This document shows positions 16,782-26,887 of a DNA stretch of 64,000 bases, piece after piece. The stretch is taken from positions 1,860,001 to 1,924,000 of the forward strand of contig NZ_LKAJ02000001.1 of assembly GCF_001431295.2 (NCBI RefSeq). The letters are read 5' to 3'. Position 1 is the first letter of the stretch, and each line of letters opens with the position of its first letter. The position numbers and the translations under genes were made by a program. Source of the DNA: Candidatus Berkiella aquae. GTDB taxonomy: Bacteria > Pseudomonadota > Gammaproteobacteria > Berkiellales > Berkiellaceae. The notes under the pieces are model-generated. The model saw nothing but the letters and a program-made list of their open reading frames with translations. It did not search any database and was not told the origin of the DNA.

Positions 16782-19448
16782 TTATCTCATTAAATCCATT
16801 AATGCATCAAAAATACTTTTTGCCACCAATATCACTTGCGCAGCAGCTTGATAGGCTTGTTCAAAGCGTAATAAATTAGCGGCTTCTTCATCAAGATTAA
16901 CACCGGAAACTTCATTGCGACGTGACTCAATAAAACTGAGTAAATTAGCGCTTGATCCAGCATTGACTTTCGCTTGAGATGCTTTGGTACCAATATCACC
17001 AACCAGTTGAGCAAATCCATCTTGAAATGTGGCAGAATGATTTACCATGGTCTTTTCTGATTGCAAATTAGCTAATTTTAAGCCGTTACGGTTATCTCCT
17101 GATGCATCATTGTTATACTGAATGGTAAAAATATCACCAGCTTGGGGCGTACCTTGCAATGTAACTCGATAGCCTGGATCATAAACATAGGTCGGGTTGG
17201 GTCCTGGCAAAGACGCATTGATGACTCCAAAAATAGGAAATACGGCTTGATTGAGGCTACTGGGATCATAAGGTTGATCAGGGCCAATTTGCACGCCAGG
17301 CAATCCTGCAGAAACGTCAAATACGCGATAGCTGGTTTGTGATGTAAATTCAATCTGGATGGGGGGAGATAATGTTCCTTTAGTACTAAAAGCATTCCCT
17401 AACACACCATCAACTGAAACAGGCAAACCACTAGTATCGGTAATTTCTACCAGAGAAATTTGTACGTCACCACGATTATTTAAACTGCCATTAACTCGAA
17501 CAGGAGCACCTAATGCAATAAAATTGGGATTATTAATTGCAACGCTAAAATCGTGCGCTCCACTACGCGTAGGCTGAATGATGAAGCTGTCATTCACCGC
17601 CATTGCACCTGCTTGCAATTCGATAGTCATACCATCGACGTTAAAATACGGTATGAGTGATTGAGCCGTCACTGTATTATAAGTTCGATTCCTCAACGTA
17701 TAAAAAGTGCCATCATATTCAAGATTGTAATTATCGGTGGTGAGGCTTGAGGCTGCTTGAGGTACCGTCCCTGCTGTAAAACCAACGGCTGCAGGGTTAG
17801 CCCCCGCAATTTTGATCGAATTATTCTGTGAAAAAAGCAATACGCTGGCTCTTGATACTTTATCAAGTGCAACACCACCTTGGGTGTCAAAATAACTAAA
17901 CGTCGCTCCTGTTGACAAACCATTAGATGATAGCTGAATATTACGCCCATCACTGGCAACCAGCATAATTTTACCTGTCCCATCTCCTGATGCGACAACA
18001 CCGGTTTGCAACGTTAATGCATTAATATCTTGGAGTAGCATCGCTTCATTCATACCCGCTGAAACGATGTTAATACCATTAATCATGAATTCACCCGCAG
18101 CAAACGCACCTGCCGTAAATTGTCCAAGATACACGACATTTTGCTCAGGAGTTGCAGTCACTTCATGTGCAGCACTCGAAGCATTAATGGCATTTGCAAT
18201 AGCAATTGCACTGCCTGTGGCATCGGAGGTTGAATATGGGTCATCAGCGGGCACCGTTGCTCTGATGATAGAATCATTGAGTGAGAACATGCCCAGCGTT
18301 ATCGGTAATAAAGTTCCTGCATCAACTAAGTTAGATGGCACTGAGTAAGTTTGCGACGTCGTGGTAGCAATGGATATAGGATTAATTTTTACTGAAAAAA
18401 CCGCATTTCCGGTATTGCCACGATTTTTAAGGGTACGATTGAGTGTGCTAGAAATTTCATTAGGATCATTAAAAAATTTATTGCCTAAATTCCCTTCAAA
18501 ATCTACCCCTTTTTGGTGTTGTGCATTAAAAGAACTACTCAAAGTAATGGCAATACGACCCAATGCATTTTGTGAGGGCATTAAGACATCGTCTTGCAAT
18601 GATAATAAGCCGCCAACTTGTCCTCCTTTTAAATTGGAGCTAATTACTTCAGTAGATGTCGCCGTGATAATCGCGATATCGGTCCGCGTCGCATCGATTA
18701 CATTCGGGAAAGCCGCCAGACGGTTGCTGGTACCATTCATCACAATGGCTTGTCCATTACCAATAAACACATTCATTGAGCCATTATCTTGAATGGTCGT
18801 TGATGTAGCAGCATATTGAGAAAGTTCCAATACTAACTCTTCTCGCAGATCTAATAAATCATTTGGGGCTTCAGCAAAAGCATTATTGCTTGTATTCACA
18901 ATTTTGACGTTAATTTGCGCTATTTGTTCAGCGAGACTATTGATTTGATTGATAGCGCCATTCAACTGAGTATTAATATTATAAAATTGTGAAGAAATCC
19001 GTTCAGATAAGTCGACGAAACGATTTTCTAGCACTTGCGCTTGTGAAAGAAGCAACTGTCTGGCAGAAACAGAATCAGGATTCGCATTTAAGTCTTGTAT
19101 CGCATTAAAAAAGGAGTTCAAAACGTTTGATAAACCAGTACTTGGATCTGAAAAAATATTATCTAATTGGTTGATCACTTGGGAAAAGCTATCATATTGG
19201 CTAAAATTAGCCTGCTGCGTTTGTAATGAAGTTGTTAAGAATTGATCAACAATTCGTCGGGTACCACGTACTTCAACCCCGGTGCCAGTAAACGATTGGC
19301 CCATTTGCACCGATTCGCGTGCTGCTAATAACGTCGTTTGCCGACTGTATCCTGGTGTATTGGCGTTCGAAATGTTATGTGAGATCGTATCTAACGACTT
19401 TTGTGCCGCCCCAAGACCTGTGGTTCCGATACTTAACATATCACTCAT
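16782..19448 (-). CDS. flgK: Flagellar hook-associated protein FlgK (HAP1), with inserted module
   Basis: 888 residues, compared with about 550-680 in relatives. The N terminus has the FlgK/rod signature (GTTGLGAAQKSLDTISHNIS, then NANTPGYSRQ) and the C terminus the matching helix (NLDEEAANLLRFEQAYQAAA). Residues about 372-561 are the module shared with FlgL and FlgE; further beta-rich, flagellin-like segments lie at about 565-790. FlgK is the first junction protein placed on the completed hook. It lies 20 bp after flgJ. Confidence 0.95.
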   Translation of the reverse strand: MSDMLSIGTTGLGAAQKSLDTISHNISNANTPGYSRQTTLLAARESVQMGQSFTGTGVEVRGTRRIVDQFLTTSLQTQQANFSQYDSFSQVINQLDNIFSDPSTGLSNVLNSFFNAIQDLNANPDSVSARQLLLSQAQVLENRFVDLSERISSQFYNINTQLNGAINQINSLAEQIAQINVKIVNTSNNAFAEAPNDLLDLREELVLELSQYAATSTTIQDNGSMNVFIGNGQAIVMNGTSNRLAAFPNVIDATRTDIAIITATSTEVISSNLKGGQVGGLLSLQDDVLMPSQNALGRIAITLSSSFNAQHQKGVDFEGNLGNKFFNDPNEISSTLNRTLKNRGNTGNAVFSVKINPISIATTTSQTYSVPSNLVDAGTLLPITLGMFSLNDSIIRATVPADDPYSTSDATGSAIAIANAINASSAAHEVTATPEQNVVYLGQFTAGAFAAGEFMINGINIVSAGMNEAMLLQDINALTLQTGVVASGDGTGKIMLVASDGRNIQLSSNGLSTGATFSYFDTQGGVALDKVSRASVLLFSQNNSIKIAGANPAAVGFTAGTVPQAASSLTTDNYNLEYDGTFYTLRNRTYNTVTAQSLIPYFNVDGMTIELQAGAMAVNDSFIIQPTRSGAHDFSVAINNPNFIALGAPVRVNGSLNNRGDVQISLVEITDTSGLPVSVDGVLGNAFSTKGTLSPPIQIEFTSQTSYRVFDVSAGLPGVQIGPDQPYDPSSLNQAVFPIFGVINASLPGPNPTYVYDPGYRVTLQGTPQAGDIFTIQYNNDASGDNRNGLKLANLQSEKTMVNHSATFQDGFAQLVGDIGTKASQAKVNAGSSANLLSFIESRRNEVSGVNLDEEAANLLRFEQAYQAAAQVILVAKSIFDALMDLMR
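17766..18335 (-). repeat. Shared axial-protein module, copy in flgK
   Basis: Encodes FlgK residues about 372-561. Landmarks: LVDAGTLLPI, GSAIAIANAIN, HEVTATPEQN, FMINGINIV, LTLQTGVVASGDGTGKIML, DGRNIQL, ALDKVSRASVLL, AVGFTAG. It has diverged more from the FlgL and FlgE copies than those have from each other. Confidence 0.8.
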
Positions 19449-19468
19449 AAAATACGTCCAATCTCACT

Positions 19469-20377
19469 TTATACTTCATTTAAATAAGGATGATTTTCGT
19501 AAATCGCTAATACTTTATTGGCATACTGCGGATCGGTTGCGTAACCTGCATTTTGTAGCTCTGTCAAAAAGGCTTTTGGATCTTCAACATTTGCGAGCGC
19601 TTTTTCATAACGTTTGGTTTGGAGTAGTTTGACGTAATCTAATAAACTATCCATCATCGAACTATAGGATTTGAAAGCGGCTTGCTGACGAATCGGCTGA
19701 TTATCAACGTATTCCGTGGTTTGTGCTGTCACTTGTTCATCACGTGATGAAAATGCTTTCACGCCAAACAAGTTGTTAGCATTAACCTGATTTTCATCAT
19801 GAATCATATGTTTGCCCCAGCCCGTTTCTAAAGCAGATTGGGCAATTAACAGTTTGGGATCAATCCCAATCATGCCAGCAACTTGCTTTGCAATAGGCAA
19901 TAAAGCTTCAACAAACTCATTCACTTTGGACGTTGGCTGTGCATTTGGTTCAGTGTTTGTTTCAACTTGCGCTTGAATAGCGAAAGGCACTTCGAATTGC
20001 TCTTCTTTTTTCATTTTATTCGATTGGGCAACTAAAGGCAGCATGCCGGTTTGCTGTGGTAGCGTTTTACCTGCACCTTTTAGTTGTTGCACAATCATGT
20101 CTGCCAAACCGATACCACCGGCTTTTGAGAGTGATAATGCCATTTGCTGATTTAGCATATCTTGATAAAAATCTTCTTTATCACGCGAAAACATATCGGA
20201 TTTAAAAGATTCATTCGCATCTTGCATGTTTTTCATGACTAATTGTAAAAACACGGATTCTAACTGGCTCGCGATAACTTTTAATGAAGCTTCATTTTCA
20301 CTGTCTGCCTCACTTTTGAGCTGTTTCAGTGCTGAAAAGTCATAGTAATTAAAGGTATTAACGTATTTTGTTTCCAT
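19469..20377 (-). CDS. flgJ: Flagellar rod assembly protein / peptidoglycan hydrolase FlgJ
   Basis: 302 residues in two domains. The N-terminal rod-capping domain (about 35-100: SQLESVFLQLVMKNMQDANE and following) is joined by a Gln/Pro-rich linker to a C-terminal glucosaminidase-type (GH73) domain. That domain has the likely catalytic Glu 184 in SALETGWGKH and NNLFGVKAF. FlgJ opens the cell wall for the growing rod. Both domains are present, as in other beta/gammaproteobacteria. Confidence 0.95.
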   Translation of the reverse strand: METKYVNTFNYYDFSALKQLKSEADSENEASLKVIASQLESVFLQLVMKNMQDANESFKSDMFSRDKEDFYQDMLNQQMALSLSKAGGIGLADMIVQQLKGAGKTLPQQTGMLPLVAQSNKMKKEEQFEVPFAIQAQVETNTEPNAQPTSKVNEFVEALLPIAKQVAGMIGIDPKLLIAQSALETGWGKHMIHDENQVNANNLFGVKAFSSRDEQVTAQTTEYVDNQPIRQQAAFKSYSSMMDSLLDYVKLLQTKRYEKALANVEDPKAFLTELQNAGYATDPQYANKVLAIYENHPYLNEV

Positions 20378-20384
20378 GCTACCT

Positions 20385-21473
20385 CTAAATAATCTCTAAA
20401 TCGGCTTGCAAAGCACCTGCTTGTTTCAGTGCTTCTAATATCGCAACCAGATCGCCAGGTGCTGTGCCCACTCTATTCACCGCATTCACGATTGATTCCA
20501 ATGATACTTTGCTATCGAATAAGAACATTCTTGAATTGGGTTGATTAACCGATATTTCAGACTTAACTGTCTCTGCGGTTAAGCCTAATGATAAAGGTTG
20601 TGGCTGAGAAACCTGTTGAGTTTCACTAACAGTCACAACCAAGTTGCCATGGGCAATGGCGGCAGGACCCACCGTCACATGTTTACCTATCACAATGGTA
20701 CCCGTACGTGAATTAACCACGATTCGTGCTCGCATTTCGCCAGGAACCAGCTCTAAATTTTCAAGTGCTGAAATAAAAGTGACTTTTTCCGTCAGATCGC
20801 AAGGAACATGCACTTTAATGGAAGAGCCATCTAAAGGAGTCGCGGTTCCAGGACCTATATATTCGTTAATGACCTCGGTTAACCTTTTGGCAGTGGTAAA
20901 ATCGGCATAATGCAGGTTAAAAATGAGTACATCGCTTTGGGTAAAGGGGCTTGGTACGCCTCTTTCCACAATCGCACCATTGGGAATACGACCAATGGAG
21001 GGAACATTGACGGTGATTTTAGAGCCGTCTTCACCTTCAGCAGACAAGCCACCAACGACTAAGCTCCCTTGTGCCACCGCATAAACGTTACCATCTGCCC
21101 CTTTTAAAGGCGCTAAGAGTAAGGTACCGCCTCGTAAGCTTTTTGCATTACCCAGTGATGAAACGGTGACATCAATTTTTTGCCCCGGTTTGGTGAAGGC
21201 AGGCAGCTCTGCATGCAGTGCCACCGCTGCCACGTTTTTAATGCCCGGGTTAATATTATCAGGAATGGTCACCCCTAATTTATTTAACATGTTTTTAAAT
21301 GACTGCTTGGTAAATTCTTCTGAATCGCCCGTCCCATTTAAACCCACAACCAGACCGTAACCGATTAACTGGTTACTACGAACCCCTTGAATAACAGTCA
21401 GATCTTTAATCCGTTCAGCATGTGCCAAATTGATTAACAATAAACCTAAGAATCCAATCCATTTTATTCTCAT
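20385..21473 (-). CDS. flgI: Flagellar P-ring protein FlgI
   Basis: 362 residues with a cleavable signal peptide ([19 protein letters not shown]) followed by the conserved [20 protein letters not shown] and the strongly conserved [20 protein letters not shown]. It forms the periplasmic bushing around the rod. FlgA, the P-ring chaperone, is encoded divergently at 27533. Starts 10 bp after flgH. Confidence 0.97.
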   Translation of the reverse strand: MRIKWIGFLGLLLINLAHAERIKDLTVIQGVRSNQLIGYGLVVGLNGTGDSEEFTKQSFKNMLNKLGVTIPDNINPGIKNVAAVALHAELPAFTKPGQKIDVTVSSLGNAKSLRGGTLLLAPLKGADGNVYAVAQGSLVVGGLSAEGEDGSKITVNVPSIGRIPNGAIVERGVPSPFTQSDVLIFNLHYADFTTAKRLTEVINEYIGPGTATPLDGSSIKVHVPCDLTEKVTFISALENLELVPGEMRARIVVNSRTGTIVIGKHVTVGPAAIAHGNLVVTVSETQQVSQPQPLSLGLTAETVKSEISVNQPNSRMFLFDSKVSLESIVNAVNRVGTAPGDLVAILEALKQAGALQADLEII

Positions 21474-21482
21474 GGCAATCCT

Positions 21483-22214
21483 TTAAATTGGCCAGTAAGG
21501 GCTTGATAAGAATCGTGTTAACCAACCCTGTTTATTTTGATTCGCAAAAGTGCCTGTGCCACTATAAGATATTCGTGCATCGGCTATACGATTCGAATCG
21601 ATGGTATTATTCGGATTCACATCTTCTGGGCGAATAATGCCTGAGAGCCGAATATACTCATTCCCATCATTAATTTTAACCCACTTTTCGCCTCTGACAT
21701 ATAAATTCCCGTTGGGATAAATTTGCGTCACCATAACCGAAATAGTACCTGTTAATTTATTATTCTGTTTACCATCAGAGGTACCAGTAAATGAGCGTTG
21801 CGAGTTAATATTGGTCGCCAACCCTAAATTAGCCGTGGTTTGCAAAGGAATGGGCAGCTCTTTAGGAAACTTCCATTCGGCTTGCGTACCGAACAAATTG
21901 GGCTCAGGCGTGGTGTTTTGATCGTTCTTTTTATATGTGTTTTCTGCTTTTTTGGTCGCATCTGTTTTTTCGGTCAGGAATACCGTAATCAAATCACCGA
22001 CATGATGTGCTTTGATATCTTCATATAAAGATAACGATGTACCTTGTTGCAAATAGTAAATCGACCCCATATCAGGCGTTTGAACAGGGAAGCGTTCAGG
22101 AATAATCGGCGCATAGTTTGGATCATTCGGGAACTCAACCAAATTAGTACATGCCCCTAATAAGAGGGTAAGCGCTGGAACAATAAGGCTAATCAATTTT
22201 GTTTTCATTTTCAT
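21483..22214 (-). CDS. flgH: Flagellar L-ring lipoprotein FlgH
   Basis: 243 residues. The signal peptide ends in the lipobox LLGAC, so Cys 22 should be lipidated and the protein anchored in the outer membrane. Later segments (DIKAHHVGDLITVFLTEKTD, GNLYVRGEKWVKINDGNEYI, LSGIIRPEDV) are diagnostic for the L-ring. Located between flgG and flgI in the normal order. Confidence 0.97.
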   Translation of the reverse strand: MKMKTKLISLIVPALTLLLGACTNLVEFPNDPNYAPIIPERFPVQTPDMGSIYYLQQGTSLSLYEDIKAHHVGDLITVFLTEKTDATKKAENTYKKNDQNTTPEPNLFGTQAEWKFPKELPIPLQTTANLGLATNINSQRSFTGTSDGKQNNKLTGTISVMVTQIYPNGNLYVRGEKWVKINDGNEYIRLSGIIRPEDVNPNNTIDSNRIADARISYSGTGTFANQNKQGWLTRFLSSPYWPI

Positions 22215-22225
22215 AAAAATGCTAC

Positions 22226-23011
22226 TTACATGGTTTGTGATAAATATTGCAACATGCCATCGACCGTTTCGACCGCTTTTGCGTTCATTTCATAAGCACG
22301 TTGTACTTCAATTAAACGCACTAATTCTTCAACCACATTAACGTTAGAGCTTTCTAATGAACCTTGATAGAGTAAACCCAAATCGTTTTGACCTGGATTG
22401 CCGGTTGTGGGTGAACCACTTGAACCTGTCTCAACAAATTGATTTTCACCAATGGGTTGTAACCCCGTTGGATTGATAAAGTCTGCCAATTGAATGGTAC
22501 CAATTTGGCTAGGAATGGCGTTACCTTCAACCAGTACCGAAACGGTACCATCATTACCCACCGTGATGCTGAGTGCATTGTTCGGAATGGTCAGCGCAGG
22601 CTGTAGCGGATAGCCATTTGCTGTCACAATTTGCCCGGTGCTTGAAAGTTGAAAGGAACCGTCACGGGTATAAGCCGTGGAATTATCGGGTCGTAAAATT
22701 TGGAAATAACCTTGACCATTAATCGCCAGATCTAATGGGTTTTGGGTTTGTATTAAATTACCTTGCGTTTGAATTTTTTGTGTCGCAAGCGTTCTAACAC
22801 CCGCCCCCAACATCAAACCCGATGGGATTTCATTTTGTTCGGTGGCTTGAGCACCAGGTTGTCTTACATTTTGGTAAAACAGATCTTCAAATACCGCTCG
22901 ACTCTTTTTATAGCCTGTCGTGCTCACGTTAGCTAAGTTATTTGAAATAACTCGCACATTGGTATCTTGTGCGTCTAACCCCGTGACACTAACCCAGAGT
23001 GCTGGATGCAT
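22226..23011 (-). CDS. flgG: Flagellar distal rod protein FlgG
   Basis: 261 residues, the usual length. The N-terminal [20 protein letters not shown] and the C-terminal [20 protein letters not shown] are hallmark rod motifs; the middle has [14 protein letters not shown]. It builds the distal rod passing through the P and L rings. No inserted module, unlike FlgE. Confidence 0.97.
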   Translation of the reverse strand: MHPALWVSVTGLDAQDTNVRVISNNLANVSTTGYKKSRAVFEDLFYQNVRQPGAQATEQNEIPSGLMLGAGVRTLATQKIQTQGNLIQTQNPLDLAINGQGYFQILRPDNSTAYTRDGSFQLSSTGQIVTANGYPLQPALTIPNNALSITVGNDGTVSVLVEGNAIPSQIGTIQLADFINPTGLQPIGENQFVETGSSGSPTTGNPGQNDLGLLYQGSLESSNVNVVEELVRLIEVQRAYEMNAKAVETVDGMLQYLSQTM

Positions 23012-23029
23012 GGTTATTCTCCCTCAAAA

Positions 23030-23773
23030 TTAACTTAACGCTATCGTTCTATCTGTTGATTGTGAATTTTCTTTGGCAATATTGAGCATTTTTAACTGCA
23101 TCTCAAATTGCCGTGATAGCGTAATCATGGTTATCATCGATTCAATCACATTGACATTACTTGCTTCTAAATAACCTGAAGCAATCTTAACGGTACTATC
23201 TGCTTCTAATGGTTTACTGCCTTTGGTGCGAACCAAACCATCGGTAGATTTAACTAAGTCATTGACATCAGGCTTTACCAGTTTCAACCTATCAATGATT
23301 GCCGCGGTATTACTGGAGCCATCTAAGGGCATTGCTGAAATCGTACCATCGGTGCCAATTTCTATTTTTTGTCCGGGTGGCAAAGTAATGGGGCCACCCG
23401 TTCCTAATAAAGGCAATTGATTAGCGGTAACTAATAACCCTTCTTCGGTGATTTGCATGCTATTGGTACGGATATAAGCTTCACTGCCATCAAGAGAGCT
23501 GACCGCTAACCAGCCATCACCATTGATAGCAATATCAAAATTGCGCCCGGTTGGGATTAATTCACCTGAGGTAAAATCCGTTCGAGTGCCATTAATAGAC
23601 GAATAAATACGCGATGGTAAGGTACCGACCGCTTGATTGTAAGCGCTAACAAACTGAGGATGATCGGCTTTAAACCCGGGTGTATTGGCGTTGGCTAAAT
23701 TATTGGCATTAATCGCCTGCGCTTGTAGCACATTTGCGCTGCTTGACGTTGCCACATAAATCATTCCATCCAT
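23030..23773 (-). CDS. flgF: Flagellar proximal rod protein FlgF
   Basis: 247 residues. The N terminus MDGMIYVATSSSANVLQAQA and NNLANANTPGFKADHPQF, FDIAINGDGWLAV, and the C-terminal SNVNVIESMITMITLSRQFE identify FlgF, a proximal rod subunit. It lies between flgE and flgG in the normal order with an 18-bp spacer. Confidence 0.96.
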   Translation of the reverse strand: MDGMIYVATSSSANVLQAQAINANNLANANTPGFKADHPQFVSAYNQAVGTLPSRIYSSINGTRTDFTSGELIPTGRNFDIAINGDGWLAVSSLDGSEAYIRTNSMQITEEGLLVTANQLPLLGTGGPITLPPGQKIEIGTDGTISAMPLDGSSNTAAIIDRLKLVKPDVNDLVKSTDGLVRTKGSKPLEADSTVKIASGYLEASNVNVIESMITMITLSRQFEMQLKMLNIAKENSQSTDRTIALS

Positions 23774-23788
23774 GGTTTAATTCCTAGC

Positions 23789-25744
23789 TTATCTTAAATT
23801 AATAATCGTTTGGGTGACGGCATCGGCTGTTTTAATTGATTGTGCATTCGCTTGGAAGTTACGTTGTGCCACAATCAATTCTACCAATTCATCGGTCAAT
23901 TCGACATTCGAGCTTTCTAAGGCACCCGATTGAATCGTTCCTAATTCAGCCGTTCCTGGTGCACCAATTAAGGCAGAGCCAGAAGAAAAGGTTTCTACCC
24001 AACTGGTATTACCTTGTGGACTTAATCCTTGCACATTACCAAAATTGGCTAATGCCACCTGCCCTAAAGCCAATGACTGACCATTATTATATTTGGCAAA
24101 GAGTACCCCAGAGGAATCCACATTCACCCCAGCAAGCAAACCGGTTGAATAGCCATTTTGACTCAACGCTAATACCGAGAATGGCGCGCCGTATTGGGTT
24201 GAGTTATTGAAATTGAGGCTCACTTGTTGTGGACCAAATGCACCACCTGCGGGGGTCCAATTTGAGATATCAATGGGATCGGAGCTGGTTTGCACAATAC
24301 CCGATTGTGGACCCGATACTAAACCGGCATGACCTGGGTTAGGTCCACCCACAATAATCCCTTGATTGCTGTTTGTGACTAAATTAATGGTGCCACGTTG
24401 CGCTTGATTTAAAGCAACGCCCCCATTCAAATTGAAATTCGCAAAGTTTGCACCGGTTGCTTGCGTACCATCGGTAATCAATTGAATATTTCTTGAGTCA
24501 TTGGCTGTCAAAATGATGCTTGTACCCGCACCGCCAGGTTGCGTTCCCACCACACCGGTTGTTGCGGTTTGCGCATTAATTAAATTTAACAAGTCGGTTT
24601 CATTGGCATTCACCCCAATGATTGGCACGCCATTAATGCTAAAATCACCCGCCGCCAAGTTACCGAAAGTAGCAATCCCTAAGTCTAAGACATTAGGATT
24701 CACCGATGCGGTCACACCATGAGATGCGGTATTTTGGTTAATTGCTGCTGCCAAGGCAATAGAGCTTGCACCATTATCGGTGGTTGATGAACCATCGGAA
24801 GTACTAGAACTTGCGGTAATCGCAACACTATTTAAGGTTAAATCGTTGAGGTTCAAGGGTTGTAATGAACCTGAGTTGACAAGACCTGATGTGGTACTGG
24901 TGACAGGACCTGGGCCATAGTAAGTCGCAGGTGTTGCTGGATTATTAACGATATAACCACCTGAAGTATTAAATACTAAGGTATAAGGTTGTGCGAGTTC
25001 GCCTGTTGGGTAAGGCATGGGTGGTACCCCAACGGGTGGTGTGTTGGGAACCGGTGTCACGTCTGAGCCATCAATCCCCACATAAACACGCCAGGTGTTT
25101 TCCGCATGGGCTTTAACAAAATAGCTGGTCATGATATGTGAGTTACCCAAGCTATCATAAATAGTTGTAGAGGTAGAGGAATTATAGGTAGATGGATCGG
25201 GTGGTAGTACTGGCGTAAACCCAGCGACAAAGGGAGCGGTTGGTGGCTCTGAGGTTGCATCAAGGTTAACATTGACATTGACGGCGCTAGAAGGTTTAGG
25301 CGCTAAAGTTGCCGTACTAATTTGTAAATCGGTTTGTGCCCCAGTAATGTTACCTAAATTATCGGCTAAAAATCCTCGTAAGCGCTGGTCGGTGTTATTA
25401 ACAATATAACCATTTTTATCAACACCAAAAGAACCGGCACGTGAATACGCGATACTGCCATTATTACTCATAATAAAAAAACCTTTACCCGAAATAGCTA
25501 GGTCAAGGTTGTTATCCGTGAAACTGATTTGTCCTTGGCCAAATTGCTGTGTTACCGCTGAAAGCAATACACCAGAACCAATCGCTGTTTTACCACCCCC
25601 ACCATTGGAGTTAGCATAAATATCTGCAAATTCGGTACGTGAACTTTTAAAACCATTGGTACTCACGTTAGCAATGTTATTACTAATCACGCTAAGCTCG
25701 CTGGATGTTGCTTTCAAACCACTAAGTGCCGAGTTAAAATCCAT
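23789..25744 (-). CDS. flgE: Flagellar hook protein FlgE, with inserted module
   Basis: 651 residues; usual hooks are about 400-460. The N terminus (MDFNSALSGLKATSSELSVI, NNIANVSTNGFKSSRTEFAD), LDLAISGKGFFIM and the C terminus (ESSNVELTDELVELIVAQRN) are standard hook protein. Residues about 286-478 are the module also present in FlgK and FlgL. Remaining middle regions carry Pro-rich loops (about 165-190 and 230-248). Preceded by flgD, the hook cap. Confidence 0.96.
   Translation of the reverse strand: MDFNSALSGLKATSSELSVISNNIANVSTNGFKSSRTEFADIYANSNGGGGKTAIGSGVLLSAVTQQFGQGQISFTDNNLDLAISGKGFFIMSNNGSIAYSRAGSFGVDKNGYIVNNTDQRLRGFLADNLGNITGAQTDLQISTATLAPKPSSAVNVNVNLDATSEPPTAPFVAGFTPVLPPDPSTYNSSTSTTIYDSLGNSHIMTSYFVKAHAENTWRVYVGIDGSDVTPVPNTPPVGVPPMPYPTGELAQPYTLVFNTSGGYIVNNPATPATYYGPGPVTSTTSGLVNSGSLQPLNLNDLTLNSVAITASSSTSDGSSTTDNGASSIALAAAINQNTASHGVTASVNPNVLDLGIATFGNLAAGDFSINGVPIIGVNANETDLLNLINAQTATTGVVGTQPGGAGTSIILTANDSRNIQLITDGTQATGANFANFNLNGGVALNQAQRGTINLVTNSNQGIIVGGPNPGHAGLVSGPQSGIVQTSSDPIDISNWTPAGGAFGPQQVSLNFNNSTQYGAPFSVLALSQNGYSTGLLAGVNVDSSGVLFAKYNNGQSLALGQVALANFGNVQGLSPQGNTSWVETFSSGSALIGAPGTAELGTIQSGALESSNVELTDELVELIVAQRNFQANAQSIKTADAVTQTIINLR
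24311..24889 (-). repeat. Shared axial-protein module, copy in flgE
   Basis: Encodes FlgE residues about 286-478. Landmarks: LVNSGSLQPL, ASSIALAAAIN, HGVTASVNPN, FSINGVPII, QTATTGVVGTQPGGAGTSII, DSRNIQL, ALNQAQRGTINL, HAGLVSG. It is closest to the FlgL copy, sharing the TQPGGAGT block. Confidence 0.8.
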
Positions 25745-25769
25745 TGCTCTATCCTTTCATTTTCATCGT

Positions 25770-26453
25770 TTAGCTAATCGTACGAATATCGTCCATGGAA
25801 ATTTTTCCATAGCCTGACACATTTAAAGTCACAGGTTGTCCATTTTTGTTAATGGTGACACTATCGACATTCGCTGATAAATAAGTATCAATACGTTGTT
25901 CTTGACCATGAATCGAAGCTTTTGCAACAAAACGATACACGCCTGAAGGTTGTGCATTACCGCTGTCATCTAAACCATCCCAGGTAAATGCCATTTCACC
26001 CTTTTCAACATGGTTCACTTTCACGGTTTTAACGACTTGGCCTTGCTCGTTAACAATGTCCATTTGCACATTAGTTGCATAAGGCGGTATTTCGATGCTG
26101 CCCCTAACATTGTTACCTTGCAAATAAAGTCCATTCTCGGTTTTCACATCTACATTTTTGCCAACTAAGGATGAGGCTTGTAATGCTTGATTGGAATTGA
26201 GCGAATTCGCAATTTTATTGAAGGCGCTTTCCATATTACGGATCCCTTCTAAGGTGCTAAATTGCGCTAGTTGTCCTAAATATTCTGCACCATCTCTGGG
26301 TTCTAATGGATTTTGATTTCGCAGCTGAGTGACAAATAGCTGCAAAAATTCATTTTTTTCTGATTTATCTTTCTCGGCTTTTAATGGGGAGTTAAGCCCA
26401 ATATCGCTGAGATTAATGCCTTGTATACCACCCATATCACTCATACTGTTCAC
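25770..26453 (-). CDS. flgD: Flagellar hook capping protein FlgD
   Basis: 227 residues. The N-terminal EFLQLFVTQLRNQNPLEPRD is the FlgD signature and the C-terminal half (FTWDGLDDSGNAQPSGVYRF) is the FlgD Ig-like/tudor region. FlgD is a scaffold that caps the growing hook. It sits 5 bp after flgC. Confidence 0.96.
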   Translation of the reverse strand: MNSMSDMGGIQGINLSDIGLNSPLKAEKDKSEKNEFLQLFVTQLRNQNPLEPRDGAEYLGQLAQFSTLEGIRNMESAFNKIANSLNSNQALQASSLVGKNVDVKTENGLYLQGNNVRGSIEIPPYATNVQMDIVNEQGQVVKTVKVNHVEKGEMAFTWDGLDDSGNAQPSGVYRFVAKASIHGQEQRIDTYLSANVDSVTINKNGQPVTLNVSGYGKISMDDIRTIS

Positions 26454-26458
26454 CTAAA

Positions 26459-26884
26459 TTACTTTCCAATATTAATAATGTTTTGCATCAATTCTTTTGC
26501 CGAACGCATCATTTCGGCATTGGTTTGAAAGGTTCTTGATGCTGAAATCATATCTGCCATTTGATCGGCCACATTGACGTTTGATAAATAAACATACCCG
26601 TTACTATCAGCTTTAGGATTGTTGGGATCGTATTTTTTTTGTACATCTTTATCACTTTGCATAATATCGGTCACTTCAATCCCAACGGATGCTGCATCTT
26701 CTATCGCATCATTCATGGCTTGCATTTGTACGGTTGAGAATACGGGATGTCTTGAGCGATAAGCATCTTCTGGGGAGCCCGCCACACTTTCGGCATTGGC
26801 TAAGTTACTGGCAATGGTATTTAAGCGTAAGCTTTGAACACTCATTCCCATTCCGGCCACATCAAAAATATTAAATGTCGACAT
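26459..26884 (-). CDS. flgC: Flagellar proximal rod protein FlgC
   Basis: 141 residues with VAGMGMSVQSLRLNTIASNL, NAESVAGSPEDAYR and the C-terminal SNVNVADQMADMISASRTFQ rod motif, all typical of FlgC. It follows flgB by 3 bp. Confidence 0.96.
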   Translation of the reverse strand: MSTFNIFDVAGMGMSVQSLRLNTIASNLANAESVAGSPEDAYRSRHPVFSTVQMQAMNDAIEDAASVGIEVTDIMQSDKDVQKKYDPNNPKADSNGYVYLSNVNVADQMADMISASRTFQTNAEMMRSAKELMQNIINIGK

Positions 26885-26887
26885 GGA

